A stretch of 64,000 nt of DNA from JAIBCC01 sp963763855 (GTDB taxonomy: Bacteria; Acidobacteriota; Blastocatellia; Pyrinomonadales; Pyrinomonadaceae): the NCBI GenBank assembly GCA_963763855.1, contig CAVXPU010000005.1:3224001-3288000 (forward strand), written 5' to 3'. A model generated the notes under the pieces. That model did no database searches. It saw only the letters and a program-made list of their open reading frames with translations, and was not told the DNA's origin. Shown piece after piece: positions 35,354 to 44,488 of the stretch (the first letter of the stretch is position 1; every line of letters begins with the position of its first letter). Made by a program: the position numbers and the translations under genes.

Positions 35354-35993
35354 CAATTTACAAAACGAATTCTTACGCGAATTTTTCAGCCGTGAAAGTC
35401 ACTTTTTTTTGACGGGTGGTGCAGCACTTGTCGGTTTTTATTTTGGTCATCGTCAGACTGAAGATTTAGATTTATTCACGCTCGAAAACGAAGTCGAAAA
35501 AGGTTTTGCGATTGCGAGAGATGCGGCAAAGAGTTTAGATGCAACAGTTGAATCAATCCAAACTTCGCCCGATTTTCGGCGATTGTTGGTTACGCGAGGT
35601 GATGAAGCGGTGGTGGTTGATTTAGTCCGTGAATATGTTTTTCAACTCGAAACTGAAAAACGCGAAATAAACGGAATTCGCCTTGATTCACCCGAAGAAA
35701 TTTTGGCAAACAAACTCTGCACGTTGTTATCGCGTTCGGAAATTCGAGATTTGATTGATGTCCGGGAACTCGAAAATGCAGGATTTAGTTTGGAAAATGC
35801 CTTCCAAGTTGCCACTAAAAAAGATACGGGATTGTCTCCGGCACAACTCGCTTGGGTTCTCAATCAAATAAAGTTTGGCGACGATGCCCAACTTCCGATT
35901 GATATTTCGGTTGATGAATTGCGGGATTATCTGAGCGATTTGATTAACCGCTTGAAAAAAATTGCTTTTCCCGTGAAAAAAGAAGATGAATAA
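35337..35993 (+). CDS. AbiEii/AbiGii-type nucleotidyltransferase toxin-like protein
   Basis: A 218-residue protein starting MKSTLNNLQNEFLREFF. The signature GGAALVGFYFGHRQTEDLDLF gives the GG...DxD nucleotidyltransferase core of the AbiEii/DUF1814 family, and DSPEEILANKLCTLLSR with RDLIDVREL is the conserved second half (kinase-like lysine and Asp). Family members transfer nucleotides to tRNA or other targets and block growth or phage. It overlaps the partner by 17 bases and the next kinase gene by 8 bases, an unusual junction of a toxin-type gene with a receptor kinase. Confidence 0.8.
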   Translation: MKSTLNNLQNEFLREFFSRESHFFLTGGAALVGFYFGHRQTEDLDLFTLENEVEKGFAIARDAAKSLDATVESIQTSPDFRRLLVTRGDEAVVVDLVREYVFQLETEKREINGIRLDSPEEILANKLCTLLSRSEIRDLIDVRELENAGFSLENAFQVATKKDTGLSPAQLAWVLNQIKFGDDAQLPIDISVDELRDYLSDLINRLKKIAFPVKKEDE

Positions 35994-38478
35994 AGAATTA
36001 TCTCCAAACGCGAATCTTTCGCACTACAAAATTATTTCAACCATCGGCAAAGGCGGCATGGGCGAGGTATTTCTCGCTCAGGATACGAAACTTGACCGCA
36101 AAGTCGCGTTAAAAATTCTCCCGCCCGAATTTGCCGAAGATGCCGACAGGATGAGTCGTTTTGTGCGTGAAGCGAAATCCGCTTCGGCTTTGAATCATCC
36201 GAATATAATTACGATTCACGAAATCGGCGAATCTGACGGAACGCATTTTATCGCCACCGAGTTTATCGAAGGTGAAACGCTATCGAAGCATTTGAAAGGT
36301 GAAAATGTCTCGCTGAAAACTGTTTTGGATATTGCGACTCAAATCGCATCAGCCTTGCAAACCGCACATTCGGCGGGAATTGTTCACCGCGACATCAAGC
36401 CCGATAATGTGATGATTCGCCAAGACGGTTTGGCAAAGATTCTGGACTTTGGAATTGCGAAATTGTCAGAATCGCCGAAAAGCGTTGGCGAAGAAGATGC
36501 CACAGCTATTCAAAAACCATCAACTTCGCCCGGAATGATAATCGGGACGGCAAATTATATGTCGCCCGAACAAGCGAAAGGCAAAGAGATTGATGCAAGG
36601 TCGGACATTTTCAGTTTCGGAATTGTTTTCTACGAAATGCTGACGGGCAAACGGGCGTTTGAAGGCGAAACTGCGTTGGAAAGTATCAGTTCGATTCTAA
36701 AAGACGAACCGAAACCGATCAGTCAATTCCTGCCTGAAGTTCCGAAAGAAATTGAGCGAATCGTTAGCAAAACGCTTAGAAAAGACCGTGAAGAGCGTTA
36801 TCAAACGGCGAAAGATTTGGTCATAGATTTGAAAGATGCGAAACAAAGTTTGGAACTGCAAAATCTGATGGAGCGTTCGATCGTTCCGAATCAAGACAAC
36901 AACAAAACGCAAATTCTGCAAGCGACAACTCTAGACGAAATCAATCAAACTACAACAAATCAAACGGTTGCAAGCAATCCGAAAACTAAATATTTAGCGG
37001 CTGGTTTATTAACTTTAATTCTCGCAGTCGGCGGATTTTTCGGTTACAAATCTCTCTCGCCAACAACCAATCAAATCAATTCCATTGCCGTCATGCCATT
37101 CGAGAATAAAAATTCCGATGCTGACACGGATTATTTGTCCGACGGTTTGGCAGAATCAGTGATTTTTCGGCTGACGCAGATTCCTGATTTGAAGGTTAGC
37201 CCGACGAGTTCGGTGATGCGTTACAAGGGGAAAGAGACTGATATTGCCAAGATCGCCAACGAACTTGGGGTAGATGCGGTGATGACCGGACGCCTCACCA
37301 AGCGGGGCGACAATCTGAACATCACGGTCGAGCTTGTGGATGCCCGCACCAACAAGTCGTTGTGGGGCGAGCAGTATGAACGGAAACTCTCGGAATTGTT
37401 GAACACCCAACGCGAGATCGTCACCGAGATCGTCGGCAAACTGCAACTAAAACTGTCGGGCGAAAGTGAGCAGAAGCTGGCGAAGAAATACACCGATAAC
37501 AACGAAGCCTATCAACTTTATCTGCAAGGTCGTTATCATTGGAACAAACTGCAAATACCTGAATTTGAAAAGGCTATCGTGTTTTTCAAACAAGCCATTG
37601 AGAAAGACCCGAACTTTGCCCTTGCTTACACCGGATTAGCCGATACTTATCATTTGTTTCCCAGCTTTGGCGATTTCAGAGTAAAAGATTATAGTCCCCA
37701 AGCGAAGCAAGCGGCACTCAAGGCTCTCGAACTTGATCCGAACTTGGCGGAAGCCCACACATCACTGGCAAAAATCATTTATGAATATGAATACGATTTT
37801 GCAGGGGCGGAAAAATCGTTCAAAAGGGCGATCGAACTTGATCCGAATTACGCAACGGCACGTCAATGGTATGCGGAGCTTTTGTCTGCCAGCAGCAGGC
37901 ATGACGAAGCAATCAGAGAAATAACGAAAGCCGTGGAACTCGACCCGTTTTCCGTGGCAATCAATGTATGGGTGGCGATTATTCTGCAACGTTCCGGACG
38001 ATTTGACGAAGCAATTTTACAAATCAAAAAGTCGAATGAGCTATTTCCCAATTCACCAGGTATTCTTCAACAAAACAGTTTTGTTTATGCCAATCTAGGC
38101 AAATATGATCAGGCTGTCGAAGACTTCCTACTCGCTGCGAAGGCAAATAAAGATTTCAAACCCGAAAATATCGCGAAATTAAAGTCAGCCTACGAAAAAG
38201 GCGGCTGGGATGGCTTTCAGCGAATACGTCAGGAAATACGCCTCGAAGAACTGAATGCTAAACAGGCAAAAGACCCCAATGGATATGTTAAAGCTTGGGA
38301 TTATGCCAACGCATACGCCTGGGGCAAAGACAAAGATAAGACGATCGAATATCTGAACAAAGCGTATGATGTGCGTGAAAAGCGGTTGCTCAACCTCATG
38401 TTCGGTAAAACTTGGGACTTCGTGCGAGACGACCCGCGATTTAAGGAATTGGTCAAGAAAGTCGGGATTCCTGAATAG
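35986..38478 (+). CDS. Ser/Thr protein kinase with TolB-like and TPR domains (copy 2)
   Basis: An 830-residue protein of the same design as copy 1: GKGGMGEVFLA, VALK, HRDIKPDNVM, DFGIAK and MSPEQAKG in the kinase domain; membrane helix AAGLLTLILAVGGFFGY at about 335-352; then the TolB-like domain and TPRs to KVGIPE. The TolB-like to early TPR region is almost identical in nucleotides to copy 1 (around 37080-37560 against 31800-32280), while the kinase domain is closer to copy 3. The start overlaps the AbiEii-like gene by 8 bases. Confidence 0.9.
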   Translation: MNKELSPNANLSHYKIISTIGKGGMGEVFLAQDTKLDRKVALKILPPEFAEDADRMSRFVREAKSASALNHPNIITIHEIGESDGTHFIATEFIEGETLSKHLKGENVSLKTVLDIATQIASALQTAHSAGIVHRDIKPDNVMIRQDGLAKILDFGIAKLSESPKSVGEEDATAIQKPSTSPGMIIGTANYMSPEQAKGKEIDARSDIFSFGIVFYEMLTGKRAFEGETALESISSILKDEPKPISQFLPEVPKEIERIVSKTLRKDREERYQTAKDLVIDLKDAKQSLELQNLMERSIVPNQDNNKTQILQATTLDEINQTTTNQTVASNPKTKYLAAGLLTLILAVGGFFGYKSLSPTTNQINSIAVMPFENKNSDADTDYLSDGLAESVIFRLTQIPDLKVSPTSSVMRYKGKETDIAKIANELGVDAVMTGRLTKRGDNLNITVELVDARTNKSLWGEQYERKLSELLNTQREIVTEIVGKLQLKLSGESEQKLAKKYTDNNEAYQLYLQGRYHWNKLQIPEFEKAIVFFKQAIEKDPNFALAYTGLADTYHLFPSFGDFRVKDYSPQAKQAALKALELDPNLAEAHTSLAKIIYEYEYDFAGAEKSFKRAIELDPNYATARQWYAELLSASSRHDEAIREITKAVELDPFSVAINVWVAIILQRSGRFDEAILQIKKSNELFPNSPGILQQNSFVYANLGKYDQAVEDFLLAAKANKDFKPENIAKLKSAYEKGGWDGFQRIRQEIRLEELNAKQAKDPNGYVKAWDYANAYAWGKDKDKTIEYLNKAYDVREKRLLNLMFGKTWDFVRDDPRFKELVKKVGIPE

Positions 38479-38482
38479 AATT

Positions 38483-39604
38483 ATGGAAACAAAATCTTTA
38501 ACCAATAAAAATGATGAGATGAATTATGATTCGTTGGTCAAAGCCATCTCGCAAACTCACGAAAAGACGCAACTCCAAGCCACGCAAGCCGTTAATCTGG
38601 CTTTGACTTTGCGAAATTGGCTGGTTGGATATTACATTTTCGAGTATCAGCAAAACGGAAAAGACCGGGCGAAATACGGCGAGAAACTGCTTGAAAATCT
38701 GTCGAAAGATTTGAAAAAGAAGTTGGGCAAAGGTTTTACCCAAAGAATTTTGGAAACCGCTAGACAATTTTATTTGCGTTACCCAATTTCGCAGACACTG
38801 TCTGCGGAATTTGGGTTGAACTTATTATTACCTGCAAGTGTTGAAATAAATAAGTTTGAGTGGCAAGACGCAAAGTATTTTGCTCAGATGTTTCGCAAAC
38901 TTTCTTGGTCTCACTTCGTTGAATTGATACGGATTGAGGACAATTTGAAACGTGCCTTTTACGAAATTCAGACTTTGCAAAATACTTGGTCGGTGCGTGA
39001 ATTGAAACGTCAGCTTGATAGTTTGCTCTTTGAGCGAGTCGGTTTGAGCCGCGATAAGTTAGGCGTTTTGAAATTGGCGGAAACAGGCGAAATTTTCACG
39101 AAGCCGTCGGAAATTATCCGCGACCCTTACGTTTTCGAGTTTTTGGAACTGAAAGGCGAAGAACTTTACAGCGAAACCGATTTGGAAAAGGCTCTGATTG
39201 ATAATCTGCAAAAATTTCTCCTCGAACTCGGACAAGGTTTTTGCTTGGTCGGCAGACAACAGCGGATCACTTTTGACAACGAACATTTCCGCATTGACCT
39301 TTTGCTCTACAATCGCCGTCTGAAATGTCTGTTTGCGATTGATTTGATGCTCGGCAAATTCAAACACGAATACGCCGGAGCGATGAATTTTTATCTGAAT
39401 TATCTAAACAAAGAAGAAACCGAAGCAGACGAGAATCCGCCCATTGGTTTGATTTTATGTTCGGAGAAAAACGAAACGCACGTCTAATACGCACTCGGCG
39501 GGATGGAAAATCAAGTTTTTGTTTCCAAATATCAACTCCATTTGCCGACCGCCAACGAAATTGAAAATTTGATACAAAAAACGCGAAAGTTATTGGAAGA
39601 CTAA
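38483..39604 (+). pseudogene. YhcG/DUF1016 PDDEXK nuclease, interrupted by one nonsense codon
   Basis: About 373 codons with an N-terminal DUF1016 helical domain (QTHEKTQLQATQAVNLALTL) and a C-terminal PDDEXK-type nuclease domain (FRIDLLLYNRRLKCLFAIDL, GKFKHEYAGAMNFYL, IGLILCSEKN). The reading frame meets TAA at 39485, then continues in frame as YALGGMENQVFVSKYQL to TAA 39602. Homologues normally read E-Y-A-L here, so a GAA-to-TAA change is likely. In the canonical family the active site has a Glu-x-Lys where this gene reads IDLMLGK. YhcG-like proteins are linked to DNA cleavage and mobile elements. It starts 5 bases after the kinase stop. Confidence 0.75.
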
Positions 39605-39614
39605 AAAAATAAAG

Positions 39615-42093
39615 ATGGAAACCGGAACAATAATCAATCAATACAAAATCATCTCCGCCATTGGTAAAGGCGGAATGGGCGAAGTGTTTTTGGCAGAGGA
39701 TACAAAATTAAAACGTCAAGTGGCTTTGAAGATTTTGCCACCTGAATTTGCCGAAGATAAAGATCGGATGAGTCGTATTCTCCGTGAAGCTCAGTCTGCT
39801 TCGGCTTTGAATCATCCGAATATTATTACGATTTATGAGATTGGCGAATCTGACGGAACGCATTTTATTGGTACGGAATTTATTGACGGCAAAACTCTGA
39901 ATGATTATAAAAAATCTAATCCGCTCAATTACAAATCGGCGTTGGAGATTGCGATTCAGGTTGCGTCTGCACTTAATGAAGCACATTCGGCGGGAATCGT
40001 TCATCGTGATATAAAGCCTGATAACGTGATGATTCGGGCGAATGGGTTGGTGAAGATTCTCGACTTTGGTATTGCGAAAGTATCTGCATCGTCAACATCT
40101 GCGGGTGATTCGAGCGAGGATGCAACTGCAATCAAATCGCCGACAATGCCCGGAATGATTATCGGGACGGCGAACTATATGTCGCCCGAACAGGCGAAAG
40201 GTAAAGTCGTTGATGTGCGAACGGATATTTTTAGTTTCGGAGTTGTGCTTTACGAAATGATTGCGGGCGGGCTTCCGTTTGAAGGCGAAAATGCTTTGGA
40301 AATGATTGGTGCGATTTTGCATAAAGAAGCGAAACCTTTGAGCGAAGAAATTCCAACTGAAATCGCCAAAATCATCAGCAAATGTCTGCGGAAGAATCGG
40401 GATGAACGTTATCAAACAATCAAAGATGTCGGTAATGATTTGAAGGAAGTTAAGCAGGAATTAGAACTTAAAAATCTGATGGAGCGTTCGATTGTTCCAA
40501 ATGATGACAGTAACAAAACGCAAATTTTGCAACACCAAACTACTACGAATCAAACAGTTGCAAGTAATTCTAAATCGAAATATTTAGCGGCGGGATTATT
40601 AACTTTAATTCTCGCAATCGGCGGATTCTTTGGTTACAAGTATCTCTCGCCAACAACCAAACAAATCGAATCAATCGCGGTGATGCCGTTTGAGAATAAA
40701 AGCGGTAATGCTGATGTTGAATATCTCTCGGATGGAATGACGGAAACGCTCATCAATAGTCTCTCGCAAATTCCAAATTTGAATGTCAAAGCTCGTTCAA
40801 CGGTTTTTCGTTACAAAGGCAAAGGGTTTGATTTGAAGAAGATTGCCGCTGAATTGAACGTCCAAGCAATTTTGACGGGGCAAGTTGTCCAACGCGGCGA
40901 CCAAATGACTTTGAATCTGGAATTGATTGACGCAAAAACTGAAAACGTCCTGTGGGGCAATAAATATGAGCGAAAAGCATCAGATTTGGTTTCGTTGCAG
41001 AGCGAAATTGCCCGCGATGTTTCGAGCAAACTCAAATCCAAGCTAACGAGTGCAGAAGCAGCGAGTGTGGAGAAAAATTACACTGCCAACTCCGAAGCCT
41101 ATCAGCTATATCTGCAAGGTCGTTACCATTGGAACAAGCGGCAAATCCCTGAACTTGAAAAGGCGGTCGTATTTTTCAAACAAGCCCTCGAAAAAGACCC
41201 GAACTATGCTCTGGCTTATACCGGATTTGCCGATACTTATTCTGTGATATCTAGTAATCCTCCTTCTGCGATGTCTAGTAGGAGCGATTTCAGACCAAAA
41301 GAATATATGCCGCAAGCTAAACAAGCGGCACTTAAGGCTCTCGAACTTGACCCGAACCTGGCGGAAGCCCATACATCGCTGGCACAATTCATCTTTTATT
41401 ATGAATATGACTTTGCAGGTGCGGAAAGATCATACAAAAGGGCGATAGAACTTGATCCGAATTACGCGGGGGCTCATCAATGGTATTCACTACTATTAGC
41501 CCAAAGCGGCAGACACGACGAAGCGAACAGAGAAATAACGAAAGCCATCGAACTCGACCCATTTTCGTTGCCAATTAATGGGGTTTCATATTTTCAACTG
41601 ATATTTGCCGGACGATTTGACGAAGCACTTTTACAAGCCAAGAAGAGAAATGAGCTGTTTCCTAATGAGGTAGAATTTCATATCTTAAACAGTCGTGTTT
41701 ATGCCGAGCAAGGTAAATATGATCAGGCGGTCGAAGAATTCCTGCTCACTGCGAAGGCAATTAAGGATTACAAACCCGAAAATATAGCGAAATTGAAAGA
41801 AGCCTACGAAAAAGGCGGACGGGATGGCTACGGTCGGATGCGTCAGGAACTATCCATCGAAAACCTCAACGCCAAACAGGCAAAAGACCCCAATGGATAT
41901 GTTCGGGCGTTAAGATTATGCAGAGGCATACGCTTGGGGCAAAGACAAAGATAAGACAATCGAATATCTGAACAAAGCATATGACGAGCGTCACGAAAGA
42001 ATGCTCGACCTAACCGTCGAAAAAACTTGGGACTTCGTGCGAGACGACCCGCGATTTAAGGAATTGGTCAGGAAAGTCGGGATTCCTGAATAG
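39615..42093 (+). CDS. Ser/Thr protein kinase with TolB-like and TPR domains (copy 3), frameshift near end
   Basis: About 826 residues in full. Kinase motifs GKGGMGEVFLA, VALK, HRDIKPDNVM, DFGIAK and MSPEQAKG; membrane helix AAGLLTLILAIGGFFGY; TolB-like domain closer to that of the kinase-less relative (VMPFENKSGNADVEYLS, DLVSLQSEIARDV); TPR region nearer copies 1 and 2. The frame shifts at about 41912-41914 (TTAAGATTAT, one surplus A); the neighbouring frame then matches the paralogues (NAYAWG-like ... KVGIPE, stop 42093). Mosaic make-up implies recombination among copies. Confidence 0.85.
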
Positions 42094-42096
42094 AAA

Positions 42097-42298
42097 CATG
42101 AATTGCCGTCTGCTTCAGTCTGACGGATGCTGGTTGGAAAAAGATTCGGCTTTAGCCAAACAAAAAAAGGACAATTCCTTATTGCTTCAGCACAAATTAG
42201 GCTAAAGCGAAAAGGAAAATTATTTAACAGAATTTCGGCTAAAACCTATTGCAAAACTGCTATTGTCCGTCAGCTAAAGCGGACGGCAATTCATGATG
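42097..42298. mobile_element. MITE-like element with long terminal inverted repeats
   Basis: Starts CATGAATTGCCGTCTGC (42098) and ends GCGGACGGCAATTCATG (about 42297); the two 29-base arms are inverted near-copies. Inside is another inverted pair, GGCTTTAGCC (about 42151) and GGCTAAAGC (about 42200). No reading frame of interest inside. The architecture fits a non-autonomous or REP-type element mobilised in trans. Confidence 0.7.
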
Positions 42299-42312
42299 CA
42301 GAAATTCATAAA

Positions 42313-42366
42313 CCGAATTTCAAAGGGGTAGAATTCGACTCCTTTCTGTTCAAAACAGGAAAATAA
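42313..42366 (+). pseudogene. Short KilA-N domain remnant
   Basis: Reads KPNFKGVEFDSFLFKTGK before TAA. The segment PNFKGVEFDSF matches the KilA-N consensus found intact in the gene just downstream (NPNFKPIEFERF). It is too short to be a gene, and it abuts the MITE-like element, which probably replaced the rest. Confidence 0.5.
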
Positions 42367-42369
42367 ATT

Positions 42370-42687
42370 ATGGCGAAAAATAAAACTATATTGGTTAGCG
42401 GCACTGAAATTACGATTTCTAATCGCGGTGAAAAAGACTACATCTCGTTAACCGATATTGCCAAATATCGAAATACCGTTGAGCCATTTTCGGTAATTAA
42501 CAATTGGATGCTGAGCAGAAGCACGATTGATTTTATTGGATTGTGGGAAAAATTAAACAACCCAAATTTTAAACCCATCGAATTCGAGAGGTTTAGAAAT
42601 GAAGCGGGCAATAATTACTTTGTGCTTTCTCCGCAAAGATGGATTGTGCAACTTGTGAAGGGGGTTTTCCCTATCTTGCAGAATTAA
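42370..42687 (+). pseudogene. KilA-N domain gene, truncated
   Basis: MAKNKTILVSGTEITISNRG followed by DYISLTDIAKYRNT and FRNEAGNNYFVLSPQRWI is the start of a KilA-N domain protein, DNA-binding proteins typical of phages and bacterial defence or mobile loci. Normal genes continue for at least another 150 residues with a conserved helical domain; here the match ends at about RWI (42645) where the sequence changes into a GNAT fragment, so the 105-codon frame is a truncated form. Confidence 0.7.
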
Positions 42688-42965
42688 ATTCTCAACCGAT
42701 CTCTGCCGGAATGCTTCTTATCTACGATGATGTCGCAATTCTAGCCTGAACAAGTACCATTCCCGAAGGTCGAAATCGTGGCGGACAAACTGCTTTGCTT
42801 GAAGCACGTTTGAAATTTACGGCTGAAAAGGGTTGTAAAATTGCGATTATGGGAGCTTTGCCTGGTAGCCAATCGCAAAGAAATGCTGAGAAAAATGGTT
42901 TTGGGATTGCTTATACGCGAACGAAATGGCAGTTGAAACTCAATGCAGAAACACGCACGAAGTAA
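42648..42965 (+). pseudogene. GNAT acetyltransferase fragment with internal stop
   Basis: Frame starting at about 42648 reads EGGFPYLAELNSQPIS ... DDVAILA, then an in-frame TGA, then STIPEGRNRGGQTALLEARL, GCKIAIMGALPGSQSQRNAEKNGF and YTRTKWQ, the acetyl-CoA-binding loop (RGGQ, in the usual R/QxxGx position) and C-terminus of a GNAT protein. The N-terminal half is missing and replaced by the KilA-N fragment. The TGA may be a nonsense mutation. Confidence 0.6.
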
Positions 42966-43007
42966 GTGTGCCGCGTTTGACGCCCTTACTTTGTGCGGGC
43001 TTCTGCA
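42944..43007. repeat. REP-like hairpin (GCAGAAGCCCGC family), copy 2
   Basis: TGCAGAAACACGCAC and the inverted GTGCGGGCTTCTGCA bracket AAGTAAGTGTGCC...GCGCCCTTACTT-type inner arms. Diverged from the perfect copy at 28751-28817 but clearly the same family. It overlaps the end of the GNAT remnant and lies just before the SnoaL-like gene. Confidence 0.7.
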
Positions 43008-43018
43008 TCGCTTACTCC

Positions 43019-43423
43019 CTAGGCATTTGTAGCTTTTTGGAACGCACGCGTCGCCGCAGCATTGTCAAAAAATTCATGGAACGCAGTTATCAATCCATTG
43101 CTAACATTGAAAACATGAACCCATTCGGTTTCGTATTTTCGACCCGTCGGTTTAACGGTTGCGGCAGATCTGCCTAAAACAACAACCCTATTGCCTTCAG
43201 TAATAAACTCTCGCGGCTCAAAAAGTGTAAGATCTTCATCTGCCGAAAGCGACTCGAAAAAATCGCCAACCGCAGCATGACCCTGACACTTTCCGCCAAA
43301 CTTAGAATTTTCAATTTCCGGCACTTCCCAATGCACATCATCAGAAAGCAGAGTGATCAATCCGGCAACGTCGCCTTTGCCAAATCTGTCGTATGCGTCT
43401 TGTACTATTTCTAAATTATTCAT
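43019..43423 (-). CDS. SnoaL-like (NTF2 superfamily) protein
   Basis: A 134-residue single-domain protein: NLEIVQDAYDRFGKGDVAGLI, LLSDDVHWEVPE, FEPREFITEGNRVVVLGRSAATV and HVFNVSNGLITAFHEFFDNAAATRAF form the SnoaL/NTF2 cone fold with a pocket for small molecules. Such proteins act as isomerases, hydrolases or ligand binders; the activity here is unknown. A ribosome-binding GGAG lies before its ATG. Stands alone, convergent with the remnant region. Confidence 0.85.
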   Translation of the reverse strand: MNNLEIVQDAYDRFGKGDVAGLITLLSDDVHWEVPEIENSKFGGKCQGHAAVGDFFESLSADEDLTLFEPREFITEGNRVVVLGRSAATVKPTGRKYETEWVHVFNVSNGLITAFHEFFDNAAATRAFQKATNA

Positions 43424-43520
43424 CTTCGGGGGCTCCTTTCCAAACCAAAATTGGACGGTTGTGTAGGAGAATTCGTGTTTTAATCAGTATAAACCCGAAA
43501 TTAATATTCACCCAATAGAA

Positions 43521-44138
43521 TTATATAGCAGTCGGCGAATCCGCATGCGGCACAAAACATTGCCGGCAGCGGGCTTCATATTTGTCGCTGGCTCCAACCT
43601 CAACTCTTGATTCGGATTCAACTGTTCTTTGTGAATAATTTGCAGTTTCGCCGCATCTTACGCATATCGCGTGGGTTTTTGTGATAAATTCAGCAATCGC
43701 AAGGAGTTGCGGCATCGGTTCGAAAGGCTTTCCCGTGTAATCCTGATCTAATCCGGCGATAATCACGCGAATTCCGCCATTAGCCAATTCATTTGCGACT
43801 TTAACCAAACCCTCGTCCAAAAATTGACCTTCGTCGATTCCGATAACTTCAGTATCTTTTTCAATCGCCCTCAACAATTCTTCAGCATTCGCAACTGCAA
43901 TCGAATCATGCCGCATATCGGAATGCGAAACAATTTCAACTACTGAGTATCGATCATCAATTTTCGGCTTAAAAACCTGCACTTTTTGCCGGGCAATTCT
44001 CGCCCTACGCAGACGGCGAATCAATTCTTCAGACTTTCCCGAAAACATCGATCCGACAATAACTTCTATCCATCCCGCCCCATTATGACGGTGTTTGACG
44101 CGTTCCTCGCTTGAGTCGAACGCAAATTCATCAACCAT
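43521..44138 (-). CDS. tdk: Thymidine kinase
   Basis: Phosphorylates thymidine to dTMP in the salvage pathway. 205 residues. VGSMFSGKSEELIRRLRRARIA is the P-loop (about residues 28-49), GIDEGQFLDEGLV holds the catalytic acid region, and a C-terminal zinc site is formed by CVRCGETANYSQR and CRQC. The N-terminal 20 residues are a short extension before the usual start. Alone on the strand between the SnoaL-like gene and a divergent small gene. Confidence 0.93.
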   Translation of the reverse strand: MVDEFAFDSSEERVKHRHNGAGWIEVIVGSMFSGKSEELIRRLRRARIARQKVQVFKPKIDDRYSVVEIVSHSDMRHDSIAVANAEELLRAIEKDTEVIGIDEGQFLDEGLVKVANELANGGIRVIIAGLDQDYTGKPFEPMPQLLAIAEFITKTHAICVRCGETANYSQRTVESESRVEVGASDKYEARCRQCFVPHADSPTAI

Positions 44139-44296
44139 ATATAAGTTCCTTTTTTATTAAGTGAAGCAGTATTATATGGAAATAATTAGGAAAGTGGAAA
44201 AGGCAAAAAGTTAAAAAGTTTTGCACATAATTTTGCAAGCCAATTTAACTTTTTTTACTCTTTCCCTTTTTCACTTTTTAACTCTATGCTAAATAT

Positions 44297-44488
44297 GTGA
44301 ACATTAATATCTGCCCACAATGCAAGCGTCCTTACATGGCGAATTTGGATTTTTGCCCGAAATGCCCGCGTTTGGAATGGAATCAGGAATCGTGGGTTAA
44401 TGTTGGTTGTCTGCTTGCGATGATGCTGCCGATGATTGTATTGATTTTCTTGTGGCTTCTCTTATTCTTTGCTACTTTATTTCGCTAG
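44297..44488 (+). CDS. Small zinc-ribbon membrane protein
   Basis: A 63-residue protein probably starting at GTG 44297. The N-terminus has ICPQCKRPYMANLDFCPKCPRLEW, a CxxC...CxxC zinc ribbon, and the C-terminus is one strongly hydrophobic helix (GCLLAMMLPMIVLIFLWLLLFFATLF). The function is unknown. The end overlaps the convergent dacB stop by 4 bases. Confidence 0.65.
   Translation: MNINICPQCKRPYMANLDFCPKCPRLEWNQESWVNVGCLLAMMLPMIVLIFLWLLLFFATLFR

Noticed and set aside
39485..39487. Recoding of TAA or TGA as an amino acid (also TGA at 18770 and in the GNAT remnant)
   Set aside because: Hundreds of other genes in the window end properly with TAA/TGA at expected positions, no SECIS or pylT-like element is seen, and the affected genes are accessory or decayed.
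42370..43007. Prophage region because of KilA-N
   Set aside because: No phage structural, integrase or lysis genes nearby; only gene scraps and repeats.
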